DNA of 64,000 nt from JABJOR01 sp965603075. GTDB taxonomy: Bacteria > Pseudomonadota > Alphaproteobacteria > Rhodospirillales > Casp-alpha2. This document shows positions 52,731 through 62,681 of this stretch, in pieces. Numbering within the stretch: position 1 is the first letter of the stretch; the number at the start of each line of letters is the position of its first letter. The translations under genes and the position numbers were made by a program. The notes under the pieces are model-generated. The model saw nothing but the letters and a program-made list of their open reading frames with translations, did not search any database and had not been told where the DNA came from. The DNA lies in NCBI GenBank assembly GCA_965603075.1, contig CBFDBO010000016.1, positions 1-64,000 of the forward strand, read 5' to 3'.

Positions 52731-54356
52731 TTAAACACCAACCACGCCACTTTCATCGGCTTTGATCTCAAAAGCCGCAGCCATAAGCGCTTTGGTGTAA
52801 GGCTCTACCGGATTGTCGATGATCTGGCTGGCGCTGCCGTATTCAACAATTTTGCCTTGGCGCATGACGACAATTTCGTGGGACATAGCGCGCACGACTT
52901 TCAAATCATGGCTGATGAACAGATACGTAATATTGTGAGATTGTTGCAATCCCCGTAGCAGCTCAATGATTTGGGCCTGTACGGAAATATCCAACGCACT
53001 GGTGGGCTCATCCAGAACCATAAATTTAGGCTTTAAAATCAACGCGCGCGCAATGCAGATGCGTTGACGTTGCCCTCCGGAGAATTCATGGGGATACCGG
53101 TCCATCATTTCTGGTTCCAAGCCGACCTCAATAAGGGTATCGGCAATCAGTTGGCGGCGGGCGTCATCATCACCATCGAAGCCATGGACCAGCAAGCCTT
53201 CTTCAACAATTTGCGCGATAGACATGCGGGGGCTGAGGCTGCCGAAGGGGTCTTGGAAAACAATTTGCATATCCGCACGTAAGGGCCGCATTTCATTATT
53301 GCTGAATTCCTGAATGGGGTTGCCTAAAAATTTGATGCCACCGACGGAGTGGTTCAACCGCAGTAAGGCAAGGGCCAAAGTGGTTTTCCCCGAGCCGGAT
53401 TCACCAACCACGCCCAAAGTATGCCCTTGTTTTAAATTTATACTGATACCATCAACGGCCTTTACGTGATCGACGGTCCGTCTTAAAAGTCCCCGTTTGA
53501 TGGGAAACCAGACTTTTAAATCATCGCACGACATGATGTTATCGGCCCTGGGATCAGCGGGTTCTGGTTCACCGCCGGGTTGGGTATTGATCAGGTGACG
53601 GGTGTAGTCGTGTTGTGGGTTCTCAAAGACCTCTGCGGTTATACCTTGCTCGACGATCTCGCCATCGTTCATGACACAAACCCGGTCTGCGGTCGCACGA
53701 ACGATGCCCAAATCGTGGGTGATGATCAACAGCGCCATGTTCAATTCGCGCCGTAAGTCATCCAGCAATTTAAGAACTTGGGCCTGAATGGTAACGTCCA
53801 GCGCGGTGGTGGGCTCATCGGCGATCAACAAGTTCGGGTTGTTGGCAAGCGACATAGCAATCATCATCCGTTGTTGCTGACCACCGGAGAATTCATGGGG
53901 CAGGGCGTCGAGACGGTTTTTTGCAATTCCGAGACCGACGAGATCCAGTAATTCGGTGACCCGGGCGTGGGCTGCTTTATGGTTCATGGATTGGTGCAGA
54001 TAGAGAACTTCGCTGACTTGTTTATAAATACTGTGCAAGGGGTTCAGGCTGCTAAGGGGCTCTTGAAATATCATCGCAATCCGGTCGCCCCGAATTTCGC
54101 GCAAGCGGGTGGCGTCCGCCGTCATCAGTTCTTCATCATTGAATTTGATGCTGCCGGAGGGGTGCCATGCGTGGGGGTAAGGCAACAATTGCATGATCGA
54201 TAGCGCGGTGACGGATTTGCCCGAACCGGACTCCCCCACCAATGCAACGCTCTCGCCTTTATTGATGGAAAAACTTGCGCCGCGTACCGCACGGACCTCT
54301 TTGTCTTGCCTTCCAAAGGAGACACTTAAGTCTGTAATGTCGAGTAGATTGCTCAT
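52731..54356 (-). CDS. yejF: Peptide/microcin C-type ABC importer ATPase, YejF-like
   Basis: 541 residues with two full ABC ATPase halves: Walker A GESGSGKSVTALSIM and GESGSGKTTLALALL, signatures FSGGQQQRMMIA and FSGGQRQRICIARAL, and Walker B LLIADEPTTALD and FMVLDEPTSALD. It powers uptake of oligopeptides through the YejB/YejE permeases. Its start overlaps the yejE stop by four bases. Last gene of the yejABEF operon. Confidence 0.94.
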   Translation of the reverse strand: MSNLLDITDLSVSFGRQDKEVRAVRGASFSINKGESVALVGESGSGKSVTALSIMQLLPYPHAWHPSGSIKFNDEELMTADATRLREIRGDRIAMIFQEPLSSLNPLHSIYKQVSEVLYLHQSMNHKAAHARVTELLDLVGLGIAKNRLDALPHEFSGGQQQRMMIAMSLANNPNLLIADEPTTALDVTIQAQVLKLLDDLRRELNMALLIITHDLGIVRATADRVCVMNDGEIVEQGITAEVFENPQHDYTRHLINTQPGGEPEPADPRADNIMSCDDLKVWFPIKRGLLRRTVDHVKAVDGISINLKQGHTLGVVGESGSGKTTLALALLRLNHSVGGIKFLGNPIQEFSNNEMRPLRADMQIVFQDPFGSLSPRMSIAQIVEEGLLVHGFDGDDDARRQLIADTLIEVGLEPEMMDRYPHEFSGGQRQRICIARALILKPKFMVLDEPTSALDISVQAQIIELLRGLQQSHNITYLFISHDLKVVRAMSHEIVVMRQGKIVEYGSASQIIDNPVEPYTKALMAAAFEIKADESGVVGV

Positions 54357-55390
54357 TTGAATGTTTTCCGGGGATCGAACGCATCCCGTACGGCTTCACC
54401 AATGAACACCAATAAGGAGAGCATGATGGCCAGGGTGAAAAAAGCCGATAGTCCTAACCATGGCGCGTGAAGATTGTTCTTACCCTGATTAAGCAGTTCG
54501 CCCAAAGATGCCGAACCGGGGGGCATGCCAAAGCCTAAAAAATCCAAGGACGTCAGCGTGGTAATCGATCCCGATAAAATAAACGGTAACAACGTCAACG
54601 TGGCGACCATGGCATTGGGCAGAACATGTTTAAACATAATCACCGGGTCGCTAACACCCAAGGCTTTGGCGGCGCGAACGTAATCGAAATTACGCGCGCG
54701 TAAGAATTCCGCCCGGACCACACCGACCAAACCCATCCAGCTAAACAGCAACATAATACCCAACAGCCACCAAAAATTCGGGGTGACGATGCTGGCCAGA
54801 ATGATCAATAAATAAAGCGTCGGCATGCTGGCCCACAGCTCCATAAAACGTTGGGCGAAAAGATCAATGCGACCACCAAAATAGCCTTGAATTGCCCCCG
54901 CCCCAATGCCGATGATGCTGGAAACGATGGTGAGGGTCAGACCAAATAGAACCGATATTCGAAATCCGTAAATCAGCCGCGCCGCCACATCACGACCTTG
55001 ATCGTCCGAGCCCAACCAGTTGTCAGCGTTGGGCGGGGCTGGGGCGGGGGTGGTTAGATTATAATTCACGGTTTCATACGAGAACTGGATTAAGGGCCAA
55101 ACCATCCAGCCTTTTTCAGTAATTAAATCGATAACAAAGGGATCACGGTAATCGGCCTCGGTCAGAAATTCACCGCCAAAATCAGTTTCCGAATAGGTTA
55201 CAAATACGGGCGTGTATGCCCCGCCGTCATACCAGACAAACAGTGGCTTATCATTGGCGATCAACTCGGCAAAAAGCGTGATCATAAAAATTCCAAGGAA
55301 AATCCACAGCGACCAATACCCGCGTCTGTTGCGACGGAAGTTCAGGAGCCGCCTTTGGGTGAGGGGGGAGAAGGTCGGTTTCTTAAACAA
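54353..55390 (-). CDS. yejE: Peptide ABC importer permease, YejE-like
   Basis: 345 residues. An N-terminal TM helix is followed by a ~90-residue periplasmic loop (YRDPFVIDLITEKGW), then five TM helices of the DppC-type permease with the EAA loop RAAKALGVSDPVIMFKHVLPNA. The phrase NWLGSDDQGRDVAARLIYGFRIS is typical of YejE. It partners YejB in the membrane. Confidence 0.94.
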   Translation of the reverse strand: MFKKPTFSPLTQRRLLNFRRNRRGYWSLWIFLGIFMITLFAELIANDKPLFVWYDGGAYTPVFVTYSETDFGGEFLTEADYRDPFVIDLITEKGWMVWPLIQFSYETVNYNLTTPAPAPPNADNWLGSDDQGRDVAARLIYGFRISVLFGLTLTIVSSIIGIGAGAIQGYFGGRIDLFAQRFMELWASMPTLYLLIILASIVTPNFWWLLGIMLLFSWMGLVGVVRAEFLRARNFDYVRAAKALGVSDPVIMFKHVLPNAMVATLTLLPFILSGSITTLTSLDFLGFGMPPGSASLGELLNQGKNNLHAPWLGLSAFFTLAIMLSLLVFIGEAVRDAFDPRKTFK

Positions 55391-56515
55391 TCAGACCTCC
55401 TGGCTTTCAAAATCAATGCGCGGGTCGATAAGGTGATACATCACATCCCCCACAATACCCATGATAAGACCCAGCAGGGTAAAGAAATAAAGCGCTGCAA
55501 ACATGACGGGGTAATCACGATTGATGGCGGCTTCAAAGCCCAGCAATCCCAACCCATCAAGCGAGAAGATAATTTCTGTGAGCAACGATCCGGTGAACAA
55601 AATACCGATAAACGCGCTAGGGAAGGCCGCTATAACGATCAACATAGCATTACGAAAGACATGCCCATAAAGCACGTTACGTTCTTTAAGGCCTTTGGCG
55701 CGCGCGGTCACAACGTATTGTTTATTGATCTCTTCCATAAAGGAATTCTTGGTTAACATGGTTAATCCGGCAAAACCGCCGATCACCATGGAAAGTACCG
55801 GTAACGCCATGTGCCAAAAATAATCGGTAACCTTGGACCAGGTGTTTAAATCATCCCAGTTGTTGCTGGTTAGTCCGCGCAAGGGAAAAATATCGAAATA
55901 GCGTCCGCCAGCAAACAAGACGATTAATAAGATGGCGAATAAAAACCCGGGAATCGCATTGCCGATAATCACCACGCCCGAGCTCCATACATCAAAACGT
56001 GATCCATCACGAACCGCTTTGCGAATGCCAAGGGGGATAGAGATTAAATAAACCAAAAGGGTTGTCCAGATGCCCAATGATATAGAGACCGGCATTTTCT
56101 CTAAGACCAAATCAACCACGTCTTTATCGCGAAAGAAGCTCTGACCAAAATCGAACCGAATATAGTTGCCCATCATGATCCAGAACCGTTCATGCATGGG
56201 TTTATCGAACCCGAATTGCTTTTCGATCTGGGCGATCATTTCAGGTGGCAGACCCTGTGCGCCCCGGTATTTGCTCTCGCTACTTCCGCTTGAACTATTC
56301 CCATTCCCACTGCCAGTGGACGACGATGTGGTTTCATCGCCGCTGGATGATCCGCTGATCCGTGCGGTGGCATCAACCGCCGTCCCCGTGATCTGTCCAA
56401 TCATTTGTTCGACAGGGCCACCGGGGGCAGCTTGAATGACAATAAAATTAATGATCATAATCCCGAATAATGTGGGAACAATCAATAAAAGTCGGCGGAT
56501 GATATAGGCGTACAT
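55391..56515 (-). CDS. yejB: Peptide ABC importer permease, YejB-like
   Basis: 374 residues of DppB type: MYAYIIRRLLLIVPTLFGIMIINF, a large periplasmic loop and further helices with EAA loop VTARAKGLKERNVLYGHVFRNA. YejB proteins end the loop in SKYRGAQGLP as here. The loop carries a Ser/Gly low-complexity stretch (residues 54-80). Directly upstream of yejE and 11 bases after yejA. Confidence 0.94.
   Translation of the reverse strand: MYAYIIRRLLLIVPTLFGIMIINFIVIQAAPGGPVEQMIGQITGTAVDATARISGSSSGDETTSSSTGSGNGNSSSGSSESKYRGAQGLPPEMIAQIEKQFGFDKPMHERFWIMMGNYIRFDFGQSFFRDKDVVDLVLEKMPVSISLGIWTTLLVYLISIPLGIRKAVRDGSRFDVWSSGVVIIGNAIPGFLFAILLIVLFAGGRYFDIFPLRGLTSNNWDDLNTWSKVTDYFWHMALPVLSMVIGGFAGLTMLTKNSFMEEINKQYVVTARAKGLKERNVLYGHVFRNAMLIVIAAFPSAFIGILFTGSLLTEIIFSLDGLGLLGFEAAINRDYPVMFAALYFFTLLGLIMGIVGDVMYHLIDPRIDFESQEV
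56276..56356 (-). repeat. Ser/Gly-rich low-complexity segment in yejB
   Basis: This segment encodes residues 54-80, a run of Ser, Gly, Thr and Asn in the first periplasmic loop between ATARI and SKYRGAQG. Its frame is intact, so it is a linker expansion and not a disruption. Confidence 0.7.
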
Positions 56516-56526
56516 AAGGGACTATA

Positions 56527-58362
56527 TCAGTTAGAAGATGGCGATTTTAAGGCTTGATCTTTTTCCGCGTCAACCCACCAAGCCCCAAATTGCACGCCTC
56601 GAATGGGGGTTACATCCGGGTAACCAAACTTGTCCCAAAAGACGATGTTATCAAATTTGTTATGCCAGTGTGGCACCAACCAATTACCCCATTGCAAAAC
56701 ACGGTCGAGCGCACGGGTGCTTGCAATCAACCCTGCGCGATCCGGTGCGGCGATGACCTTTTCGATAAGCTCATCAATGATGGGGTCTTTAATACCCATG
56801 TAATTGCGGCCCCCTTCTAAGTCGGCGGTCTCGGTTCCCCAGAAGGAGCGTTGCTCGTTCCCCGGTGACAAAGATTGCCCAAAGACACTAACGATCATAT
56901 CGAAATCAAAGGTATCAAGACGTTGAACATATTGTGACGTATCGATGGTGCGAACGTTGACGGTAATGCCTAGCTTTTTCAGATTCTGACCATAAGGCAG
57001 AACGATCCGTTCGAATAACGGGCTGATTAATATAATCTCGAAGGTTAGTTCTTGGCCGGTTTCGCGATTAACGCGTTTGCCATCAACAATATCCCAACCC
57101 GCCTCGGTTAATAGTTTGCTGGCAATGCGCAGGTTGGTTCTGATGTTTCCCGTACCGTCATTGGCCGGTGGATTGTATTCCGTGGTAAAAACTTCTTCCG
57201 CGATACGACCCCGGTAAGGCTCCAATAAGGCAAGCTCAGCCCCGCTTGGAATGCCCGTGGCGGCCAATTCTGAATTATCGAAATAGCTTCGGCTGCGATC
57301 ATAAATGCTATAGAACAAATTCGCATTGGACCATTCAAAATCAAAACCGTGGGTTAGGGCGCGTCGAACCCGCACATCTTTGAATATGTCGCGCCGGGTA
57401 TTAAACACAAAACCCTGCATACCCGATGAGCGGGAATGTCTGAACTGGGATTTAATCAACCGACCTTCTTTAATGGCGGGAATGTCATAGGATGTCGCCC
57501 ATGCTTTGGATGAATTCTCCACCCGGAAATCAAATTCTCCGGCTTTGAAGGCTTCCAACATAACGGTCGCATCACGGTAATAATCATAGGTAATGGTGCC
57601 GAAATTTTCCATGCCGCTGTTAACGGCTAGGTCCTTACCCCAATAATCTTCGACCCGCTCAATCGTAATGGAACGGCCCGCGTCAACTTTGGAGACTTTG
57701 TAAGGACCACTGCCCAACGGAACTTCCAACGTGGTTTTATCAAAGTCACGGGTCCCCCAATAATGTTTGGGTAATACCGGAAGTTGTCCGATGATCAGCG
57801 GTAATTCCTGGTTTTCGCCCTCAGTGAATATAAACCTTACTGAGCGCTCTCCGGTTTTTTCCACCCGGTCTACGTTGCCATAATAATAACGGTAAAACGG
57901 CTGACCTTTTTCAAGTAAAGTATTGAAGGTCCAAATTACATCTTCGACGGTGACGGGTTTACCATCATGCCAGCGGGCTTCCGCGCGCAGCTTAAATTCA
58001 ACCCATGATCGATCAAGGGGGGTGGTGATGGTCTCAGCCAATAATCCGTATTGGGTAAAGGCCTCGTCGGATGATGCAACGCTCAGGGTATCATAAATTG
58101 ATCCAACCCCGGCGGCAGAAATGCCTTTGATGGTGAAACCGTTTAGGGTGTCAAAACTGCCGGTTGTTCCCATGTGAATATCACCGCCTTTTGGGGCGTT
58201 CGGATTGACATAATCAAAGTGTTTGAAATCAGCCGGATATTTCATATCGCCATGCATGGCGATGCCGTGGGCGGTGGTGCCTTCATCGGCGGCTATTACA
58301 GTATCAAGATGTGATCCCATCATCGCTAAGGAAACGGTTAGCCCTAAAAGTATTTTTTTCAT
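56527..58362 (-). CDS. yejA: Peptide ABC importer substrate-binding protein, YejA-like
   Basis: 611 residues with a Sec signal peptide (residues ~1-24, ending IAADE). The SBP_bac_5 (DppA/OppA) fold shows HGIAMHGDMKYPADFKHFDYVNP, LAETITTPLDRSWVEFKLR, ARWHDGKPVTVEDVIWTF and a C-terminal NWLVPHWHNKFDNIVFWDKF. It captures peptides in the periplasm for YejBEF. First gene of the operon. Confidence 0.93.
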   Translation of the reverse strand: MKKILLGLTVSLAMMGSHLDTVIAADEGTTAHGIAMHGDMKYPADFKHFDYVNPNAPKGGDIHMGTTGSFDTLNGFTIKGISAAGVGSIYDTLSVASSDEAFTQYGLLAETITTPLDRSWVEFKLRAEARWHDGKPVTVEDVIWTFNTLLEKGQPFYRYYYGNVDRVEKTGERSVRFIFTEGENQELPLIIGQLPVLPKHYWGTRDFDKTTLEVPLGSGPYKVSKVDAGRSITIERVEDYWGKDLAVNSGMENFGTITYDYYRDATVMLEAFKAGEFDFRVENSSKAWATSYDIPAIKEGRLIKSQFRHSRSSGMQGFVFNTRRDIFKDVRVRRALTHGFDFEWSNANLFYSIYDRSRSYFDNSELAATGIPSGAELALLEPYRGRIAEEVFTTEYNPPANDGTGNIRTNLRIASKLLTEAGWDIVDGKRVNRETGQELTFEIILISPLFERIVLPYGQNLKKLGITVNVRTIDTSQYVQRLDTFDFDMIVSVFGQSLSPGNEQRSFWGTETADLEGGRNYMGIKDPIIDELIEKVIAAPDRAGLIASTRALDRVLQWGNWLVPHWHNKFDNIVFWDKFGYPDVTPIRGVQFGAWWVDAEKDQALKSPSSN

Positions 58363-58382
58363 CCTGCGTATCCTTTTGTGCT

Positions 58383-59210
58383 TTATGTATCTTGAAGTAA
58401 CTTAAGCGCCTCGGTGTGAAGGGATCTATCCCCGGCGGCCAATACCACGCCGCTCGATTGCATGGTCAAGTCTAAGCCGTCCCAATCTGTTATGATGCCA
58501 CCGGCTCCCTCTATTATAGGGATTACCGCCATAAAATCATAGATACCCAAATCTGCTTCGACCACGATGTCTAATTTTCCACTGGCAAGCAAGCCATAGG
58601 CCACACAATTGCCACTAAAGACCGGGCGCTGCGTTGATGTGTGTTGCAAGCGGTTATAGCGATCGCGTTCGCTTCCTTCCTCAAACATGAAGGGCGAAGA
58701 CGCCGTGATCCACGCTTCTTTCAAAGTCGCACAAGACCGCGTGGTTACGGCCTGACCGTTCAAGGTTGTTGGTTGGCCTTGCGCGCCAATCCATCTATTT
58801 CCCTGATTTCCGTAATTTACCTGATTGTTGAGGGCGGGCGCATCAATGATTCCCAAAATCGGTTTGCCGCCTTTAAGGAGAGCGATCAGGCAACCAAACA
58901 TTGGATAGCCTGTGGTGAAACAATGGGTCCCATCAATGGGGTCCATCACCCAGACATAATCGGCATCTAAGTTCTTGGTACCGAATTCTTCACCCAGAAT
59001 ACCGTGCTCAGGATAGCGCTCTTCGATCATAGAACGTAGGATACGCTCGATTTCCTGATCGGCGATGGTGACCGGGCTATTATCTGATTTCTGCTCTGAA
59101 CCCACACCGTCCTTGAAATAACGCATGGCAATAGGCCGCGCCGTATCAGCAAGGCTTGTGGCAAAGTCGATAAACTCAGATTGTAGCACGGTGTTTATTT
59201 CACCATCCAT
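58383..59210 (-). CDS. hisN: Inositol monophosphatase-family phosphatase, HisN-like histidinol-phosphatase
   Basis: 275 residues. The Mg-dependent IMPase motifs are GEEFG, DPIDGTHCF and, near the end, IYDFMAVIPIIEGAGGIITDWDG. Similarity in length and motifs to HisN is good, giving histidinol phosphate to histidinol, but related sugar or inositol phosphatases cannot be excluded. No other his genes are in the window. It lies just upstream of yejA on the same strand, 20 bases apart. Confidence 0.8.
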   Translation of the reverse strand: MDGEINTVLQSEFIDFATSLADTARPIAMRYFKDGVGSEQKSDNSPVTIADQEIERILRSMIEERYPEHGILGEEFGTKNLDADYVWVMDPIDGTHCFTTGYPMFGCLIALLKGGKPILGIIDAPALNNQVNYGNQGNRWIGAQGQPTTLNGQAVTTRSCATLKEAWITASSPFMFEEGSERDRYNRLQHTSTQRPVFSGNCVAYGLLASGKLDIVVEADLGIYDFMAVIPIIEGAGGIITDWDGLDLTMQSSGVVLAAGDRSLHTEALKLLQDT

Positions 59211-59243
59211 GGTTGGTACTATATTTCGTTATTGAGTCACTTT

Positions 59244-59771
59244 TCAGTCGCTTTGGGCGCTTAAGAATACGATCAAGGCGGCACGATCTGTGGCTTTTTT
59301 AATGCCTTTGAACATCATCTTGGTACCGGCCATGTATTCACCGGGCTTTGTGATAAAGGCGTTCAAATTAGCAGCGCTCCAATTTCCCCCGGCGGATGTC
59401 ATTGCGTTAGAATATTTAAATCCATCGACGCTGCCTTTGGCGCTATCAACGATATTCCATAAATTAGGGCCAACTTTGTTTTTGCCGCCTTTATCAACCG
59501 TGTGGCAGGCTTTGCAATTTTTGAATAATTTCTGTCCGGCATCGGCGCTGGCGCTGGCCATTAAGGCACCTAAGTCTTCAACGGTAACAACGACGGCGGC
59601 TTCAACAACAACGCTTTCGGCTTCTTCGGGTGCAGCCGCGACCAAACGCAAGCTATCCACATTACTGTCATCGACAGTAATCAAGTATCCGCTGAGAAAA
59701 TTGCCGCCATAGATTAACCAGGCAAAAATGATAAGTGCTAGGCCGATTTTCTCAAACATAGAGTAATGCAT
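59244..59771 (-). CDS. Membrane-anchored c-type cytochrome (CycM-like)
   Basis: 175 residues. One N-terminal TM anchor (about 5-27, uncleaved), an Ala/Val/Glu-rich linker (~50-70), then a cytochrome c domain of class I with heme motif CKACH and Met ligand in AGTKMMFKGI. Membrane-bound cytochrome c552 (CycM) carries electrons from bc1 to the aa3 oxidase in alphaproteobacteria, where cycM-kdsB-pheA order is common, as here. Divergent from kdsB. Confidence 0.92.
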   Translation of the reverse strand: MHYSMFEKIGLALIIFAWLIYGGNFLSGYLITVDDSNVDSLRLVAAAPEEAESVVVEAAVVVTVEDLGALMASASADAGQKLFKNCKACHTVDKGGKNKVGPNLWNIVDSAKGSVDGFKYSNAMTSAGGNWSAANLNAFITKPGEYMAGTKMMFKGIKKATDRAALIVFLSAQSD

Positions 59772-59801
59772 GGGATGAGTTCCTTTCCCCGTATAAATAG
59801 A

Positions 59802-59834
59802 GTCGAAATAATGTCGAATTGATGTCGAATAATT
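59802..59834. repeat. Three 11-base direct repeats in the cytochrome-kdsB divergent promoter
   Basis: GTCGAAATAAT, GTCGAATTGAT and GTCGAATAATT follow each other without gap, one per helical turn, starting 31 bases from the cytochrome start. The spacing suits cooperative protein binding on one face of DNA, or a simple tandem duplication. Function inferred. Confidence 0.6.
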
Positions 59835-59963
59835 ATCATTGAGTATTAAACAATTCGGGCAACTTTACGCGTTCCGTGATGTGCGTTCAATCTTGTTATG
59901 ACCGTTTGAGTGCATTAGATTTAAAATAATTGATGATTTTGGTGATATTTTGGAGATTTGTTA

Positions 59964-60698
59964 ATGAATCCAGTGGTGTTAATCCCTTCTCGCATGGCCT
60001 CAATGCGACTTCCTGGTAAACCTTTGGCTGAAATTCAGGGTGAACCGATGATTATTCATGTGGTCCGCCGAGCGCTGGAGGCCGATTTGGGGCCCGTGGT
60101 GGTGGCCTGTGCGGAATCTGAGATCGCCCATGCTGTTGAAGCGGCGGGATCAACCGCCGTGCTCACCCGTCCGGACCATCCTTCTGGCTCCGACCGTATA
60201 TTTGAAGCCCTAGAAACCTTCGATCCGAATTGCAAATATGACACGGTGATTAATGTACAGGGCGATTTGCCGACTATTGAACCAAGCGCGGTCAGGGCTT
60301 CCTTGCTCCCATTGGCCGAGGGTTGCGTTGATATCGCCACGTTGGTTGCAGAAATCAAACGTGATGAAGAACGCACCAATCCCAATGTGGTCAAGGCCGC
60401 GGTTGCCTTTGGTGAGGGCGAGACGGTTGGTCGCGCGCTTTATTTCTCTCGCGCCACGGTGCCTTACGGTGACGGTCCGCTCTATCATCATATTGGCCTT
60501 TATGCCTACAGACGGGCTGCATTAGCGAGATTCGTTAGGTTGCCACCGGGGTTATTGGAGCAACGCGAAAAGCTGGAACAACTGCGCGCCCTTGAAAATG
60601 GTATGCGTATTGATGCGGCGCTCGTTGACACGGTTCCTTTTGGTGTTGATACTCCCGAAGACTTGGAGCGGGCGACACAATTGCTAGCCACTCATTAA
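59964..60698 (+). CDS. kdsB: 3-deoxy-manno-octulosonate cytidylyltransferase
   Basis: Activates Kdo as CMP-Kdo for LPS. The 244-residue enzyme shows IPSRMASMRLPGKPLAEI, HPSGSDRIFEAL, VNVQGDLPTIEP and YRRAALARF. ATG 59964 with TGGAG nine bases upstream is preferred to the earlier TTG 59958. Confidence 0.96.
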   Translation: MNPVVLIPSRMASMRLPGKPLAEIQGEPMIIHVVRRALEADLGPVVVACAESEIAHAVEAAGSTAVLTRPDHPSGSDRIFEALETFDPNCKYDTVINVQGDLPTIEPSAVRASLLPLAEGCVDIATLVAEIKRDEERTNPNVVKAAVAFGEGETVGRALYFSRATVPYGDGPLYHHIGLYAYRRAALARFVRLPPGLLEQREKLEQLRALENGMRIDAALVDTVPFGVDTPEDLERATQLLATH

Positions 60699-60737
60699 AC
60701 TTATGCCACAAAACCATAATTGAAATCGGTAGAATTA

Positions 60738-61637
60738 ATGTCAGACCAAAGCGCGTTACCAGAAAACACCCCAGAAAACACCATCGCCTTCCAAGGCTTC
60801 CCCGGCGCCTACTCCCATTTGGCCTGTCGCAATGCCATGCCGGATATGACACCTCTGCCGTGTCGTACCTTTCAAGATGCGTTTGATGCGGTATCGGGGG
60901 GCAAGGCGCGTCTGGCAATGATCCCTATCGATAATTCTGTGGCGGGGCGTGTCGCCGATATTCACCATTTGATGCCCGATTCGGGTTTGCATATAATTGG
61001 CGAACATTATGAGCGCATTAATCACCACCTACTTGCTGTTCAAGGGGCAGAATTGGGCGATATCACCCATGTCCACTCACACGTCCATGCGCTGGGCCAG
61101 TGCATGGTGCTTATTAAAGAGCTCAATATTCATCCTGTGGTGCATGTGGATACAGCCGGGGCCGCCGCCGATATCGCGCGGAATGCCGATAAAACACAAG
61201 CGGCCATCGCGTCCTCATTGGCGGGGGAAACCTATGGTCTCAATTCCATGCGCGCCAATATTGAAGACGCCGATCATAACACCACCCGGTTTGTCGTGAT
61301 GTCCTGTAAAGGGGATGCTCCCAGTGCCGATCTAAAACCCCACGAAGTCATTACAAGTTTTGTCTTTCGGGTGCGCAACGTTCCCGCCGCGCTCTATAAA
61401 GCCATGGGCGGGTTTGCCACCAACGGTATTAATATGACCAAATTAGAAAGCTATGTTGACGGTGAATTCGTTGCAGCCCAGTTTTACGCGGATGTAGAGG
61501 GGCACCCGGACCATATGCCCATGCAACATGCTTTTGAAGAATTGCGGTTTTTCACCCACGAAGTACACATCATGGGCACCTATCCGGCGCACGAGTATCG
61601 TAAATCTTTAAATGCGAATGGAAACGGTAAAGCTTAA
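60738..61637 (+). CDS. pheA: Prephenate dehydratase
   Basis: Converts prephenate to phenylpyruvate for phenylalanine. About 299 residues with IAFQGFPGAYSHLACRNAMP, IPIDNSVAGRV, the catalytic threonine motif DHNTTRFVVM, and a C-terminal ACT domain (FVFRVRNVPAALYKAMGGFA, MTKLESYV) for phenylalanine feedback. It is monofunctional, without chorismate mutase. The frame runs from TTG 60720, but ATG 60738 after GGTAGAATTA is preferred. Confidence 0.95.
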   Translation: MSDQSALPENTPENTIAFQGFPGAYSHLACRNAMPDMTPLPCRTFQDAFDAVSGGKARLAMIPIDNSVAGRVADIHHLMPDSGLHIIGEHYERINHHLLAVQGAELGDITHVHSHVHALGQCMVLIKELNIHPVVHVDTAGAAADIARNADKTQAAIASSLAGETYGLNSMRANIEDADHNTTRFVVMSCKGDAPSADLKPHEVITSFVFRVRNVPAALYKAMGGFATNGINMTKLESYVDGEFVAAQFYADVEGHPDHMPMQHAFEELRFFTHEVHIMGTYPAHEYRKSLNANGNGKA

Positions 61638-61659
61638 CCACGGTAAAGTTTAACAAAGT

Positions 61660-62544
61660 TTAGTCAGCGATATCCTCAATCCCGTCGCCGGATAAATTAT
61701 CCGCGTCCATGGACAGCCCCCCCGTTGGGATTAACAGCGGGATGTCGGCTGTGTTTAGCGCGTCCATGATGGCGCGATTAACGCGGTAGCGAATTTGAAA
61801 GTACGAGACACTCGGCACCCAAAATCGCACCCCGATCACCACCCCACCATAGGTGAAATCATGAATGCCGACTTGGGGTTTTGCCCCGGTGTTTATCTCT
61901 TCAATGGGGGCAAGGGCTGTATTAATCACTTTAATGGCTTCTTCGGCACGCTGGGATACGGCGATTTTGGTTTGGACAACACGCTGGTCATGGGAATTGA
62001 CGATGACGCGTCCGACGATTTCTTTGTTGGGGACGGTGATCCGTTCGCCGTCTTCCCCCACCAAGATGGTGACGCCAAGGGCGATTTTTTCCACCACGCC
62101 ACTGACATTGCCAACGGTGATTGTGTTGCCAATAACAAAAGGACGGCTGAGGATTATCCCAAAGCCCGCGCCATAGTTGGACAGCGGCCCTTGCAAGGCC
62201 AGTGTTGCCCCAAAGGCGGACGCACCGGCAAGCGCGATCAAGGGACCAATGGATATGCCAAAATTGCCCAAAGTGATGATGATCAACATAACGACGATAA
62301 CCGTTTTAACGGCCATACCGATGAATTCTGCTAAGGTCTGGTTGACCTCTTTTGCAAGGGTCATCTTGATCACGTAACGGCCAATCCACCCGGCGACCTT
62401 TAAGCCGATCATCAAGAAAATCAGCGCCCCGACGAGTTGGAAGCCGTATTCGACGGCAAATGCCAATAGGGAATCAATCAAAGTTTGAAGGAACTCAACG
62501 CTTTGATCCACGCTTTGAAGAACATCTTTTGCAACCGGGTCCAT
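61660..62544 (-). CDS. mscS: Small-conductance mechanosensitive channel, MscS type
   Basis: 294 residues with three TM helices (about 30-52, 70-92 and the pore helix 103-127) and the MscS beta domain. The pore helix LIALAGASAFGATLALQGPLSN has the Ala/Gly packing pattern, followed by FGIILSRPFVIGNTI and VPNKEIVGRVIVN. It releases solutes on hypo-osmotic shock. Convergent with pheA. Confidence 0.93.
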   Translation of the reverse strand: MDPVAKDVLQSVDQSVEFLQTLIDSLLAFAVEYGFQLVGALIFLMIGLKVAGWIGRYVIKMTLAKEVNQTLAEFIGMAVKTVIVVMLIIITLGNFGISIGPLIALAGASAFGATLALQGPLSNYGAGFGIILSRPFVIGNTITVGNVSGVVEKIALGVTILVGEDGERITVPNKEIVGRVIVNSHDQRVVQTKIAVSQRAEEAIKVINTALAPIEEINTGAKPQVGIHDFTYGGVVIGVRFWVPSVSYFQIRYRVNRAIMDALNTADIPLLIPTGGLSMDADNLSGDGIEDIAD

Positions 62545-62681
62545 TTGGAATATCTCTTTTTTAATTGTAACTGGGACTATTGTGACAACCAGCGCTCAAT
62601 CTTCAAGCAGGATTGTTGCTTGGCATCATAGCCTATGATAGAAAGTTTCTAAATTACCGTTTTATTTGAGGACGTAGGTTT

